This document shows, piece by piece, positions 23,002 to 35,085 of a DNA stretch of 64,000 bases; position 1 is the stretch's first letter; each line of letters starts with the position of its first letter. Source of the DNA: Arcuatula senhousia (lineage: Eukaryota > Mollusca > Bivalvia > Mytilida > Mytilidae); the NCBI GenBank assembly GCA_963971305.1, contig OZ020304.1, positions 18,024,103 through 18,088,102 on the forward strand, read 5' to 3'. The translations under genes and the position numbers were made by a program. The notes below the pieces were generated by a model that was given only the letters and a program-made list of their open reading frames with translations, was not told the DNA's origin and did not search any database.

Positions 23002-23599
23002 TTATTCTATTATCCAATATCTGACAAAAATATGTATTTGAAGTGTTAAAAAAATGTAAACCAAACAGAAAAATACTGTAATGACGTCATCACTTTCCCG
23101 CCATTTTTTAGGTGAATATATCACTTTGCCAGGTGAATATCCTTTTTATTCACTTAGTTGATTATAATGAAATATGTTATAGAATTATTTATATTATAGA
23201 ATAATAATTAAAATCATTTAGTAAGAAAAAATATTGACGAAGTCGAAGTCATATGGTAAACAAATGTCTATAAGTTTATAGACACATGTGTGTCATCCAA
23301 TCAGAAACCAAAGCTTGTGATATTTTATAAATAAATTCATAATGGTACGTTATAATAATATTATTATTTGTTAAGCCTTGAAAGGCAACCTAAAATGAAT
23401 CAACAATATTTAGATGCAAAATTAACAATAAAAATAAGGTCTGAAAAAATAGAAGGATAGGTTATCCCATCTTTGTTTTAATGCTAGCATAAATGTTCCA
23501 CGCACGCAAGAAGACAAATGACAAGCAAAATGAGAGCAGGGATAAAATTGTCAAAATAAATGTTGATTAATACTAAGTAAGCGACTGGCCATAGAGTTT

Positions 23600-24480
23600 T
23601 ACCCTTGTCCGCCCGTACGTCCGACCGTAACACTCTGGTTAAGTTCTTGGTTAAATAAATCCGTAAAATATAGGTCACAATGACCTACTTTCTAGTAGGC
23701 GGTGTCCCAGTCACACATTCACGGATCAACACCATGATTCCGATACGGAATTAATTCCACGGTGGATGCCGGAAAATCAAGTTTTCGTAACCTAAAAACG
23801 AGTCAGTACGGACGCACAACGGAATATTTACAGATTCATACGGATTAACAGAAAAAACGGTGGCGCTTGATTAGCTTGGATTAATACGGAAATGTACAGT
23901 TAAACACGGTTTTAAGACGGTTAGATACGAAATAATGTTTAGATCGAATCACTGTGCGATTGGCTACGATGTAAATAATGATCGGAACGGAAAAGAACGT
24001 TCTCATTCGGAACAACACGGCATTCAACGTAGCTTCATGGCCTTTCGCGGTTTATCAATCCGTAGATCATCAACTAAAATTGGTTTAACTTTTTCATATT
24101 TAGTTGTTTAGAAAATTAAGATAATAATACTTGTTTTACGATGTGTCTTGGGAATCATGACACCACCCACTAGACATTAGGTCATTGCGACCTATATTTT
24201 ACGCATGAACAACTTTGATTAAGTTCTTAGTTAAGGTCCGTATCTCCAATACTACATGTTAGGGGTCAATGATATTTTACTACTAAATGAGTCTTGGTAA
24301 CACGGCACCACCCATCAGAAATTAGGTCACTGCCTATATTTTACGCATAACACTTTTTATTAATTTCTTTGTAAATGTCCATATCCCAGGTAAAACACAT
24401 TGAGGGTCAATGATATTTCAAGAACGGGAGAGCCATCCTGTGGCTCATAGACACATTTTCTAGTTCCTAAGAAAATATTC
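23600..24480 (+). repeat. 145-bp repeat element, interrupted
   Basis: Same family as 2590-3420. The left end (23600-23695) has 'AACACTCTGGTTAAGTTCTTGG'-type sequence. Two units lie at 24140-24430 with 'CACCACCCACTAGACATTAG' and 'GGGTCAATGATATTT', and the closing 'CATCCTGTGGCTCATAGACA' is at 24432. About 430 bp of unrelated sequence (23696-24125, rich in CGGA words) lies between. Confidence 0.7.
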
Positions 24481-24959
24481 CGAATCTTATTTGTGATTAA
24501 AAAATATTCTTGCACCAAATGTTGAAAAGAAAATATTCCGAAGAATGATTTCTTCCGTATCGAATATATTATTTAAAAAAATGTGATGGCGCCTTAAAAA
24601 TATTTTCCCTCGGTCTACATGAAACAAAAATCAGACCGGAAAAAAACCCAGGCCCCCCTTCAAATTTAATAGTTGGTCCCTAATCAATTTTTTGAAATTT
24701 AATTTTACATTTCAATGTCAAAAGTTGAAAGCAAACGTAAACATACAACAATAGTCTAAACCGGTTATACAAGTTAAAACTTCCAATTGATGATGTATGA
24801 CCAGTTCATATGGACAATGTGCATTCTCGTTCGTTCTATGTTTGTTGTTTATATATTGCCTCCTTAACTGTAAAGAAATTCGGAAAAAAATCAGTTTTTG
24901 CAAACTTTTAAAAACAATTATGTCCAAAAGTTAATTGCTTATAACTCACAAATTAAACA

Positions 24960-25150
24960 AAGCTCTATGCAATGAATTTTGCTATGCCTGTCTTGGGTTT
25001 CTTTTATTTAAGACTCATAAGAGGCTCTCTAACATAAATATTAAAAATGTCAAATGCTATAGGAATATGAAGAGCATATATAGAACAACGAAACCAAAAT
25101 AAACTTGGACCCAAATTATAACTCAGATCAGGAAAGGAAGAAAATAAAGA
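24960..25150 (-). repeat. Dispersed repeat R1, decayed, reverse
   Basis: 'GACTCATAAGAGGCTCTCT', 'AATATGAAGAGCATATA' and the remnant 'AATGAATTTTGCTATGCCTG' in reversed R1 order. The CpG positions have mutated. Confidence 0.55.
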
Positions 25151-25189
25151 GTTTTGATAATTTTTAAATTAACACGTATACTGTTTTAG

Positions 25190-25790
25190 CTGTGAAGTGA
25201 TATCCAAAACAACAGTGTTGATGCCAGAGCGGGCTGACCTCCTATTAACAAATTATTTGTTCAATTTTGGTGTCCAGAAAAGAACTGTGGTTCCGATGGG
25301 CACTTATTGTGCACCTATGCCTGCTGTTTTGTTTCTTCACTAACGTGGAGCAGACTTCTTACTACCCTTTCTAGACAAGAAAGGGTGCATGCAAGCTCTC
25401 TGTTTTAATCTTGAATTCCATTATATTGAAGATGTTCTTTTACCGAACAGCTTTAGATTTGACAAATGTGATGACTTCAACTTTCCAATCGTCACCCTTC
25501 TTGTGCAGCAACATTCCGTCCGCTCCAGCTTGTGGTGTTTACATATCACAACTGATTATTCTAGAGCTTGTGAAACTTACATCGATATCCGTGGCAGAAA
25601 GTCACGTCTTATACTAAAATTGCTAACACAAGCTTATGTTTCTCCTCGGTTGCTGTTTTCCCTCAAATAATTTTACGGAAGACACCATGCGTTTTTTCGT
25701 GCTGTTCTCATTTGTGTTAACTGGTTTTGTGGTTGCCATTTCTGACGTTTGACAATCGCGGGTGCTTCTTTGCTTCTTGTACAAATGACA
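25190..25790 (+). pseudogene. Penelope-like element fragment, unit 1 copy
   Basis: Plus-strand remnants of the Penelope-like reverse transcriptase: a 'VPMGTYCAPMPAVLF' reading near 25290 (family PMGTNCAP block), 'HYIEDVL' near 25420 in place of YIDDVL, 'CSNIPSAPACGVYISQLI' near 25505 and 'TQAYVSPRLLFSL' near 25630. Frame breaks and stops are frequent, and the catalytic YIDD has become YIED. A paralogous copy is at 31185-31635. Confidence 0.75.
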
Positions 25791-25799
25791 GGGGTCCCA

Positions 25800-26395
25800 T
25801 ATAACGTCCTGTAAAACATAAGTGTCGTGCTAAACGCTACCCTAGGATACTGCAGTCATTTTTTTTCATATGTTAGCTAGGATTTGGTTTACAATAAGTA
25901 ATAAAAAAGTGTAAGCAAGTCACCGCAAAAAATCTTTTCACTTTTTTACTGGTTTTGATAACGAAGTTAATCAAAGACAAGTGATGGCTACTCTTTTGTT
26001 ATGTCGAGTCTACGTAAATGATCGATTACATGTAAGATCCTTCGATTAAGCATGGTCACGCAGATATCAATGTTCTTTTGATTAAAATAATAGTATATAA
26101 TTTACTTCCAAATATATTTTGAAAGCATTTATATACAAGGTTTCATTTACTTTTATTATATAAAAATCATCCTTGTATCATACATGATAGGTGATTCAAG
26201 GGAGGACATACTTAATACAAGAATGTGAAATTGCCCCATTATTGAGCTTTGAGTTAAACATAGTTCAATTTGTTGGTGTTGTTTTTATTTGCGTCTTTAA
26301 GAAATTTAGGTTAATTAAAGGTGTCTCTGTGACCGACTAATGGACCAATACTTCTAATAGGGTCTAAAATTATTTATGTTTGGCTGATTGTCACT
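25800..26395. other. Duplicated non-coding sequence
   Basis: No gene recognised. Shared with unit 2 at 31660-31930 and 33925-34230; unit 2 is split here by a 2-kb insertion. Confidence 0.5.
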
Positions 26396-26399
26396 ATGT

Positions 26400-26640
26400 C
26401 TTCACACCTTGTTGCGTTTTATGTTACTACTGGGCCATAAAGATAGCAGTGGAAGAGGGGGGGGGTTAACCCACCATTTCATTTGAAATGCTTGTACCAA
26501 GTCAGGACCATTGCGAGCGATAATTTTTCCTACGTGCATTCCATTAGTTGTCTTTTCTCTTGGACATTGAGATTGGTCCTCCAAGTCTGGTAATTTTGTT
26601 ATTGTTATTACCTTTATTTTGTTAGGTTGTGCTAATCAAG
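26400..26640 (+). repeat. Dispersed repeat, Penelope-associated type
   Basis: 'ACCATTTCATTTGAAATGC', 'TTGTACCAAGTCAGGACCATT' and 'GAGATTGGTCCTCCAAG'. Its duplicate is at 34240-34430. Confidence 0.65.
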
Positions 26641-26814
26641 CGAAATTTAAATTATGTATAAGTTTTGTTAAGGCATCATAAAATCGCCTTTTTAAGCCTA
26701 TATAGTGTTGCTAGGGCGAACTTAACTCACTATACTTCATCAGTAAGCTTTTGATCTCACTTGCTTGAGTGATAATTTAGTAACATATTAAAACAAATCA
26801 AGCTTCCCGTGCAG

Positions 26815-27270
26815 GGCCCAGGTGGCGAATAGGCCCGCAGCAGAGGCTTAGCTTGTCGTAATAGGCAACTTACTAAGGGTCTTAGAATTCTGACGTCGGG
26901 TCAGTGCTCAGCCTACAGAGTGACCAAGTGTATTCTCAAGACGGCTGAATAGGGTGGCCCTCGTTCGCAGGTGTTGTCAGGTCTATAATACGGAAACCCT
27001 GACCGCTGACAATAGTGGACCAATAGGTATGGAGAGTGTCACGCTTCAGGCACGTTAAAGACCCCTTTACGGATCGCCAAGTAGTAGTGCAACAAATTAG
27101 CTAAATTTTCGCCGCTACCCATCTCTTCCCTCTTTTGTTCTCCCAAATTTACCGTTCCTTTGTTTCCAATCCCACTCTCATATTTATCATCATCATTTCA
27201 TGCTTATCCTATCACCCTTTTCATGTTCATCGTAAATAATCTATTTAGTGTTGCAAGGGCGTAAACTAAC
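26815..27270 (+). repeat. SINE-like unit with longer head
   Basis: Head 'GGCCCAGGTGGCGAATAGG' and 'GCTTAGCTTGTCGTAATAGG', then the body shared with 3735-4160 ('TGACGTCGGGTCAGTGCTC', 'CTATAATACGGAAACCCTGA'), ending near 'AACTCACTCACTT'. Its duplicate is at 34605-35085. Confidence 0.65.
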
Positions 27271-28165
27271 TCACTCACTTTAACACCCAAACATATCAGG
27301 TGAGTGCCTCAACTTATATGACGTCATGACTGATTCATAGATTCAGTTTCCCGGCTTTGTTTACCTTTCGAGGGAAGCAATGCTATTATACCACCTTTTA
27401 AATCAATCAAGAAAGTGACGTCACCAGGTAGACGATAAACAAAAAATCTAATGAAAAAATTGTGTCCCTTTCTAGATGGAAACATCCCGAATAGTAATCT
27501 CGTTGACATGATCCATCCTGCTATTCTTTTTTTCATAGATTGAACATTTTTTTGTCGCTTTCATTCCTCAGGTAAAACACAAGTTTATAATATACTAGTA
27601 TTTAGGTTTTGATAAAATAACAGACCCATATTTTAAATATCTTGATGATATGCCATCTTATCCTGCGATTTAACAATAATTAAGTTGTTGTAATTGTTTA
27701 CACTTTGTACATACTTCAACCACAGTTTTAAGTTAGAAGCTTTGATATTAGAATAAACAGTTTTTACAAAACCTGTTAAAATATCACACAATTTAGAAGC
27801 AGTAGGAAGCTTTGCTATAAGATTTTCTTCCACATATGGTAGTTGAGTTAGGCACTACATTCGAATCATGACAGTTTATTCCTTCTTTATCTAATACCGC
27901 TTGTTGCCTTATTTTTGTTTAGTATTAAAAATGTTTCAAAACATTTTATGCCCCCTACCTTGTTTTCAAAATAAAAGGATTTGTATTTGTTTACTTCCCT
28001 TTGAGCTTTACGCTGTATGATAATTCTAAGTAACAGTTTTTTTGTACATTTTAAAAAGATTTTTTAAATCAGTTTTAAAACAATTGTGTATGCTATAAAC
28101 GTAACGAACACTACCCTTCACGTAGTGAAACACATCGTAAAACACAATGGATACCTTGTTAAAGC
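27271..28165. other. Duplicated sequence, no gene recognised
   Basis: Conserved with 35090-35835. Short minus-strand open stretches (for example around 27536-27324) are partly shared between the copies, but I recognise no domain and the unit 2 frame is broken. Confidence 0.45.
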
Positions 28166-28167
28166 TA

Positions 28168-28318
28168 CAGGTTTCACCACAGCGACTTGCTCCCGTCTGT
28201 CGATATTTTGTTAGAGTCAATGTGCGGTACAAAAAAACACGTGTTATTTTACGTACCGCACATTGACTCTAACAAAAAATTGATAGAGAGGAGCATGTCC
28301 CTGTGATTTCACTACGGG
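28168..28318. mobile_element. ~150-bp foldback insertion
   Basis: Perfect 25-bp inverted repeat (28206-28230 and 28253-28277, core 'AGTCAATGTGCGGTAC') within imperfect ~65-bp arms. The 22-bp loop includes CACGTG. The paralogous site in unit 2 (about 37100) lacks the whole block, reading 'AAGCTGCAGGCCCCACG', so the unit 1 copy is a filled site. Confidence 0.75.
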
Positions 28319-28319
28319 T

Positions 28320-29410
28320 TCCCCACATATGAAGGAGGTTTCATGACGTTTTTGTATATTTACATTACATCATATGTCACATTTCACTTGCATAGCTGAG
28401 ATTATCATATTGGCGACCCTAAAAGAACATTAGCATTACCTTCCTTATGCCAAGAATATCACTTGCTTTTTTTATTTCTACAATATTGTAATGCTACCAA
28501 GGAAATATTTGTACTTTCATTATTGTCCCCGTTTCAACTTATGTTCACACTGATGAAAAAGGGAATTATTTTTAACGTTAAGGCGTTGTTTTACCAGTCT
28601 TTACGATATATTATTTGCAATACATTTACGCCGCGATAACGAGATGTGGAATATGTAATGCCAACACAACCTAGTTGGCTACAGCGGTCATTAAATAAAT
28701 CCACAGTCAAAGAAAGATTACCAGCAGCCCTCAACGTGACCAACTGTTGCTGCTTGCCGTCTCACATGGGCCCAAGATTTAAAATATGTTGCATAAGATT
28801 TGATAAAAATCCCCAAATTATTTAAACAAGTCTGACTTCTGAACATAGAACATTTAACAAAAAGAGAACAGTGACAACAAAAAGCCTTGGCTTAAAACAG
28901 TCCCATATAAAATATGACTGGGTTAAGGTGGTCCCAGGTCGGGTACCTTTTTCGGATATTTTGCAAATTTTTAGTCTTCGCTTCAATTAAAATGACACGA
29001 GAACTGCATGATTTAATTCTTTATTTTATTTTATCAATGGATATAACATAAATATTTGAAAAGAAATTGAGCGTTTTCTTCAATCAAAAAAAAAATGGGG
29101 GAGATTATTGGCGGGAAAATGTGTGATATTTTTTTTATTCAGAAATGAAAAGAAGAAATAAGTTTTCCTGGATCCGAAGTTTTTTTAATGTTCTTAAAAT
29201 GATAGTATATTTTGCCTGTCATTTGTGAAATACATGTATAACCAAATTCGTATTTGTGTCAGCTTACAATGTTGTTTATAGATCCTTAATGACACTTTCC
29301 CTATATCTCTATTGGAAAACAAAACTTAAAATCTCCAACTAATCTGTAGAAAGGTCCGTGATCCCCCATTTATTTATTTTTTTCTTTCATTCATGTTTAA
29401 TTGTTCAATG
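28320..29410. other. Duplicated sequence, no gene recognised
   Basis: Matches 37100-37880 and 39226-39465 of unit 2. A short minus-strand open frame shared in part with 37622-37398 shows no recognisable domain. Confidence 0.45.
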
Positions 29411-30489
29411 CTTCGGGGCCTGGACCATATTTCGATTTTACCCTGAGTATGAACTTCAAAGTAAAAGTTTCGGACAATTTTATCCAACGTTAAGCCTACA
29501 AAAGTATATGTTCTGTTTTTATTCTAAATTCAAAAAAATTCCAGCCCCCCCCTACAAAATCAAATGGTCCGTGCCTAAGACGCAAATTAAATTATTCTTT
29601 TTTTTCTTCTTAAAAAAGATTTTTAAATCTATGGTGCGGCTTCTGTCAAACACACATGTTACCAACAGTTCGACGATCTGAAATATAAAATACATCATTT
29701 AAAGAAATCTACAAAAACTGTTGATATCACGATGTAGTGAAATGTTAAAAATTTCATCACATCAGACAGTAACAACACAGATCTAGACCCGAACTTATAA
29801 CTATAAACAAATTGACTCACCTTGAGTCATTTTTATAAAAACGAATTACACCAGACGCCTTCTACCCAAATTAAACTGAAGTGCGAAAGGCACACGTTCA
29901 AACAAGTTTCGAAGTACAAATTTGAATTGAGCCTATGCCAAAGAACATCAGTGTTGTATTTGACTACCCTTTTCGAACGTTTTGGTTTTGATTACTTTTC
30001 TTTCAATACATTTGGTTTTTGACCTTTCAATATTTTGAATGAAAGGGTTTTCCTTGACATATACATATAATTAATTGTGTTTATGCCCGTTTTGGTATTT
30101 GTATCATAATAGTATTTTTGAAAATCATTTAGTAGGAAAAAAATTATGAAGTCACAGTCATATGGTAAAATTTTGTCTGTGAGCTTAAAGACCCATGTGT
30201 GTCATCCATTTACAAATCAAGGCTTGTGAAATAAAGTTTTAATGATACGTTATATTAATATCATTACTAAAGCCTTAAAAGGCAACCTTAAATCGATCAA
30301 CAATATTTAGATGCATAATGATCAATAAAAAGAACTGTTAATAAACAATAGAATAGAAGGATAAGTTATTCAATCTTTGTATAAATGCTAGCATGAATGT
30401 TCCACGCAGACAAGAAGACAAATGACAAGCAAAATAAGAGCAGGGAAAAAGTTGTCAAAATAAATGTTGGGAAATATTAAGTAAGGAAA

Positions 30490-31145
30490 GAAGCAGAGAT
30501 ACCAATGGGGTATCCGAATGTCAAAAGTCCGAAAGGGCAGAGACAAAACCAGTAAACCCCAACAAGAACAGGACAAAAACAGACAACATGAAAAACATGG
30601 AAACACAAAACAACTGAATATCAATCAACAACGCGAACCCCAGTCGAAACAAGAGTGAACTCAGGTGCTCCGGAAGAGTAAGCAGTTCCTGCTTGCTATA
30701 GCACACCCGTCGCGTTGCCAATAGTCCATTCAGCGTGTCAAATCCGGTAAAGGAAGAAAAATCAACACCCTATGACTATAGAAAATAAACCAACATCTGC
30801 ACTCATCTGAGAGATCGAAATCCCATACTTGTCTATAAGTGCATGATGTCTTCCGTAAAATTTCTTGAGTGAAGACAGCAATCGAGGAGCAACATAAGCC
30901 TGCGTGAGCGATTTTTGTGTCAGACGTGTCGCTCTGCTAAGGAAATCGATGTAAGTCCCGCACGCTCTGGAGTAACGAATCAATTGAGATACGTAAACTC
31001 CATAAGCTGGAGCGGACGGAATGTTGCTACACAAGAAGGGGAAGTTGAAGTCATCACGTTTGTCATAGAGCCTTGTTGAAAGTCTTTCTTGAGAGTCAAT
31101 TTCGAGAAGGGATCGGCCATTTAACTTGAAAGGGAAGATGGCCTT
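30490..31145 (-). pseudogene. Penelope-like element fragment, reverse
   Basis: The minus strand holds a 90-residue open stretch (31034-30762) with 'CSNIPSAPAYGVYVSQLIRY', 'RATRLTQKSLTQAYVAPR' and 'KFYGRHHALIDKYGIS', the RT C-terminus of the local Penelope-like family, better preserved than the other copies. The tail 30762-30490 is the reverse of 11065-11350 ('GAATGTCAAAAGTCCGAAAG'). It abuts the plus-strand copy at about 31150, a head-to-head arrangement. No catalytic block remains. Confidence 0.8.
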
Positions 31146-31184
31146 GCTTTAAATTAACACCTATGATTTATTAGCTTTGATGTG

Positions 31185-31635
31185 ATATTCCACACAACAG
31201 TGTTGATGCCAGAGCGGGCTGACCTCTTATTGACAAATTATTTGTTCAGTTATGGTGTTCAGAAAATAATTGAGGTTTCGATGGGCACTTATTGCGCACC
31301 CATGCCTGCTGTTTTGTTTCTTCACTCACGTGAAGCAGACCTCTTACAATCACTTTTAAACAAAAAAGGGTGCAGACGAGCTCTCTGTTTTATGTCCAAT
31401 TCCATTATTTGCAGATGTTATTTTACTGAACAACTCTAGATTTTTAACAAATGTGGTGATTTCAACTTTCCAATCGTTGCAGCAAAACTAAAATTGCTAA
31501 CACAAGCTTATATTTCTCCTCTGTTGCTTTCTTCACTCAAATAATTTTACGGAAGACATCATGTGTTTTTTCGTGCTGTTCTCATTTGTGTTAACTGGTT
31601 TTGTCGTTGCCATTTCGGACGATTGAGAATCGGGT
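31185..31635 (+). pseudogene. Penelope-like element fragment, unit 2 copy
   Basis: Equivalent of 25190-25790: 'VSMGTYCAPMPAVLFLHS' near 31280, then 'KGCRRALCFMSNSII'. An internal deletion removes the YIDD block and most of the region after it before 'LTQAYISPLL' near 31500. Not functional. Confidence 0.75.
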
Positions 31636-32455
31636 GCTTCTTTGCTTCTTGTACAAATGACAGGGGTCCCATATAACGTCCCGTAAAACATAATTATCGT
31701 ACTAAACGCTACTCCAGGATAACTGCAGTCATTTTTTTCATATGTTAGCTAGGTTTTGGTTTAAAGAGTAATAAAATAAAATTGTAAGCAAGTCACAGCA
31801 AAAACTCTTTTCTCTTTTTTACTGGTTTTGATAACGAAGTTTATTAAATTTGTTGTTTGGTGAGATTAAAGACAAGTGATGGCTGCTCTTTTGTTATGTC
31901 GAGTCTACGTAAATGATCGATTAAGATCCGTTTTATCTATAAAACGGGTATAATATCATTAAAGGCATTGACTTTCAAAGATGTTTCTTCATATGTATTT
32001 CATTTAATACACGAAACTAGAAGCACTTAATGAATGGTTGTTTTTTAGTATTCATTTTATCAAACAATGTTTACCTTACTTTCCAAGACACTATCTGTTG
32101 CCATACCATCACTTGTGATTGGGAAACATAATTTTTTTTCAGAATGAATTCCTTACGAATGTTCAAGACTGTCTTTAATTGGTTTTGAAATTGTTGTCTT
32201 AAATTATAAGTGATGAATTAACTTTTAAATTAATAGGAGAGCAAACTTTTGCTAGAAAAGGTTTTCTCTGATTTTTTTCATAGCTTTAATTTTAGCATAG
32301 TTTAGCTGTTCAAAGTATGTTGGTTTTCGTGCATCGAAATGACATTATTTTAGCTAAATGTGGGAACAAATGATTTGATCATATTAAGGGTTGAAAGACG
32401 TTTGGAACGTCCTAAGTCAGCTACATAGGAGTCCTTATATTAGGAGAAAAGTCAA

Positions 32456-33492
32456 GGGGCCAGGTTTTCGAAGGTATCTTACGACTACGACGTGTCGAAA
32501 TATGGTCTTACGATAGGCCGCAGTCTTAAACTGTGTTTCCGAAAGGATCGTAAATTGCGATGAATCGCAAAATGTGTCAAAATCTTACGACTCTTACAGA
32601 GGTGTTGTAAGATGGTCGCACTGAGTTATGATGATCACAAGTATAATTATATTGGAAATGCAACGATCTATAATGAAATGTTTGGCTTAAAATATTTTAA
32701 ATCTGAGAAAAAAAAGATGTGCTGATAAAAGAGGCATTTCAAAGTTAAAAGTCCAAGAGAGAGAAAGGTTAAACCAGCAAACACAAAGAAAACAGCACCA
32801 ACAAACATTTAACGCATAACCCAACAACACCAACTGGACTGAACTGACTATGCGAGCTCAAGTCGTAACGAGAATGAACTCATGTGCCCGGAAGAGTAAG
32901 CAGTGCTTTCCTATTGCAATACACCCATCGCGCATATTTTTATAATGAAAAAAATATTTTAAAAGCAAAAGAAAACACTTTTAATAATATAATTATTTTT
33001 TGCGTCTGCATCGAAAAACATTTGGTCAGAAACATCCAAATCCGTCTAAAATAGATTGTCATGGCCAATGATTTTCAACCTATGCAATATGTTTGCACAT
33101 ATCCAATTATGTCCTACAAAAGTGTTCCCAGTCTCATCTAAAATAATGATCGACTCCGAGTTCTTTCTAATTGTTTACAAGGCACAGTTCACAAGTTCAC
33201 AATATAAAATGTTAACTATTCTATCTTATGTACTTATTTATCATTTAATTTTGGACTTTACCATTATGTTTGTACATTTACATAGAGTATCAAAAACAGT
33301 TATATACTATACTTTAACATTCAGGGACTTGTGATGGTCATAACATGATCACACTAATGATTGTCTTGCGACGGCTTTGTTTTACATGATACAATGAGTC
33401 GTATGACCATCATAACATGGTCGTAACTTGTGACATGCGATACATTTTATGTCTTACGACCAACTTTGTGATACTTTCGAACCCCTGGCCCC
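32456..33492. mobile_element. 1037-bp TIR element (GGGGCCAGG ends)
   Basis: The left end 'GGGGCCAGGTTTTCGAAGG' is inverted at the right end, which reverse-complements to 'GGGGCCAGGGGTTCGAAAG'. Repeated 'TCTTACGAC'-type words lie inside both ends. A Penelope-like tail fragment (32715-32935) is nested within. No transposase frame. It lies inside the block present only in unit 2. Confidence 0.65.
32715..32935 (-). repeat. Penelope-like tail, decayed
   Basis: 'AAAGTTAAAAGTCCAAGAG', 'AAACCAGCAAACACAAAG' and 'CCGGAAGAGTAAGCAGTG' in the order of the 30490 tail. Confidence 0.5.
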
Positions 33493-34239
33493 TGGTGTAT
33501 TCCAAGTTAAGAGACATCCTAGAACATGACTTTAGTTTTAGGAAGCTTCTAAAGAGTACTTGGAAAGGGTCCTAAAGAAAGGAATGCGTTGAGACACCTC
33601 CACTGGTGTGAAAGCGGGTCGAAATTGCAGATGCACAATACTAGGTCTGTTCAGATTCATGTTCAATTATATAATCTTGAACTTTTCTGTCATGCAGGCG
33701 AATCATAGGCTGTAGTTAAAAAACAACCTATATTTACTACAGAAATATTCCTAAAATCATCTTGCTACCTCTCGTAGATCTAGCTGTATATACCAGTGAT
33801 CAACAACGGTGTCTTAGCAATCAAATATGTTATTATCTTCCTTTCATCTTCCTTTTTTAATTTACTATGGGCATCTCATTGCTCAAATCATTAGTCGAGT
33901 ATTTCAACATTTATTGAAGAGATAATTATCAGCTTCGATTAACCATGGTCACGCAGATATCAATGTTCTTTTGATTAAAATAATAGTATATAATTTACTT
34001 CCAAATATATTTTGAAAGCAATTCATATACAAGGTATCATTTACTTTTGTTATATAAAAATCACCCTTGTAATGCTATCATACATGATGAGTGATTCAAG
34101 GGAGGACATACTTAATACAAGAATGTGAAATTGCCCCATTATTGAGCTTTGAGTTAAACCTAGTTCAATTTGTTGGTTTTGTTTTTATTTGCGACTTTTA
34201 GAAATTAAGTTTAATTAAAGGTGTTACAACTAGACCCTA

Positions 34240-34440
34240 AAAATAGCAGTGGAAAAGGGGGGTTACCCCACCATTTCATTTGAAATGCTTGTACCAAGTC
34301 AGGACCATTGCGAGCTATAATTTTTCCTGCGCGCCTTCCATGATTTGTCTTTTCTCTTGAACATTGAGATTGGTCCTCCAAGTCTGGTAATTTTGTTATT
34401 ACCTTTATTTTGTTAGGTTGTGCTAATCAAGCAAAATTTA
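34240..34440 (+). repeat. Dispersed repeat, Penelope-associated type
   Basis: Unit 2 duplicate of 26400-26640. Confidence 0.65.
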
Positions 34441-34604
34441 AATTATGTAGAAGTTTTGTCAAGGCATCATAAAATCGCCTTTTCAAGCCTATATAGTGTT
34501 GCTATGGCGAACTTTACTCACTATACTTCATCAGTAAGCTTTTGATCTCACTTGTTTGAGTGATAATTTTGTAACATATTAAAACATATCAAGCTTCTCG
34601 TGTG

Positions 34605-35085
34605 GCCCAGGTGGCGAATAGGACCGCAGTAGAGGCCTAGCTTGTCGTAAAAGGCGACTAAGGGTCTTGGGATTCTGACGTCGGGTCAGTGCTCAGCCTA
34701 CAGAGTGATCAAGTGTATTCTCAAGACGGCTGAATAGGGTGGCCCTCGTCCGCAGGGGTTGTCAGGTCTATAATACGGAAACCCTGACCGCTGACAATAG
34801 TGTACCAACTGGTATGGAGAGTGTCACGCTTCATGCACGTTAAAGACCCCTTTACGGATCGCCAAGTAGTAGTGCAACATATTAGCTAAATTTTTCGCCC
34901 CTACCCATCTCTTCCCTTTTCCTTTGGTCTCCAAAATTTACCGTTCCTTTGTGTCCCATCCCACTCTCATATATCTCATTATCATTTCATGCTTATCATA
35001 TCACCTTTTTCATGTTAATCTCCTTAAATAACCTATTTAGTGTTGCAAGGGTGTAAAGCACAAACTTACTCACTCACTTTAACAC
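34605..35085 (+). repeat. SINE-like unit with longer head
   Basis: Unit 2 duplicate of 26815-27270. The head reads 'GTGGCCCAGGTGGCGAATAGG' and the body is the same. Confidence 0.65.

Larger units (their letters stand above)
20405..29410. repeat. Segmental duplication, unit 1
   Basis: Matches unit 2 (29411-39465) in order. 20405-20770 pairs with 29413-29730, 23200-23580 with 30120-30485, 25190-26040 with 31180-31930, 26039-28165 with 33925-37090, and 28320-29405 with 37100-39463. Unit 1 alone carries the LINE at 20925-22600, the tandem repeat at 23600-24480 and the foldback at 28168-28318. The right junction is seen at 'CAATGCTT' then 'CGGGGCCTGGACC'. Confidence 0.75.

Noticed and set aside
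26815..26900. tRNA gene at the head of the SINE-like unit
   Set aside because: I could not fold a convincing cloverleaf or find good A and B boxes by eye.
27324..27536. Conserved short protein in the duplicated segment
   Set aside because: The similarity between units is at DNA level throughout, and the frame is not kept in unit 2.
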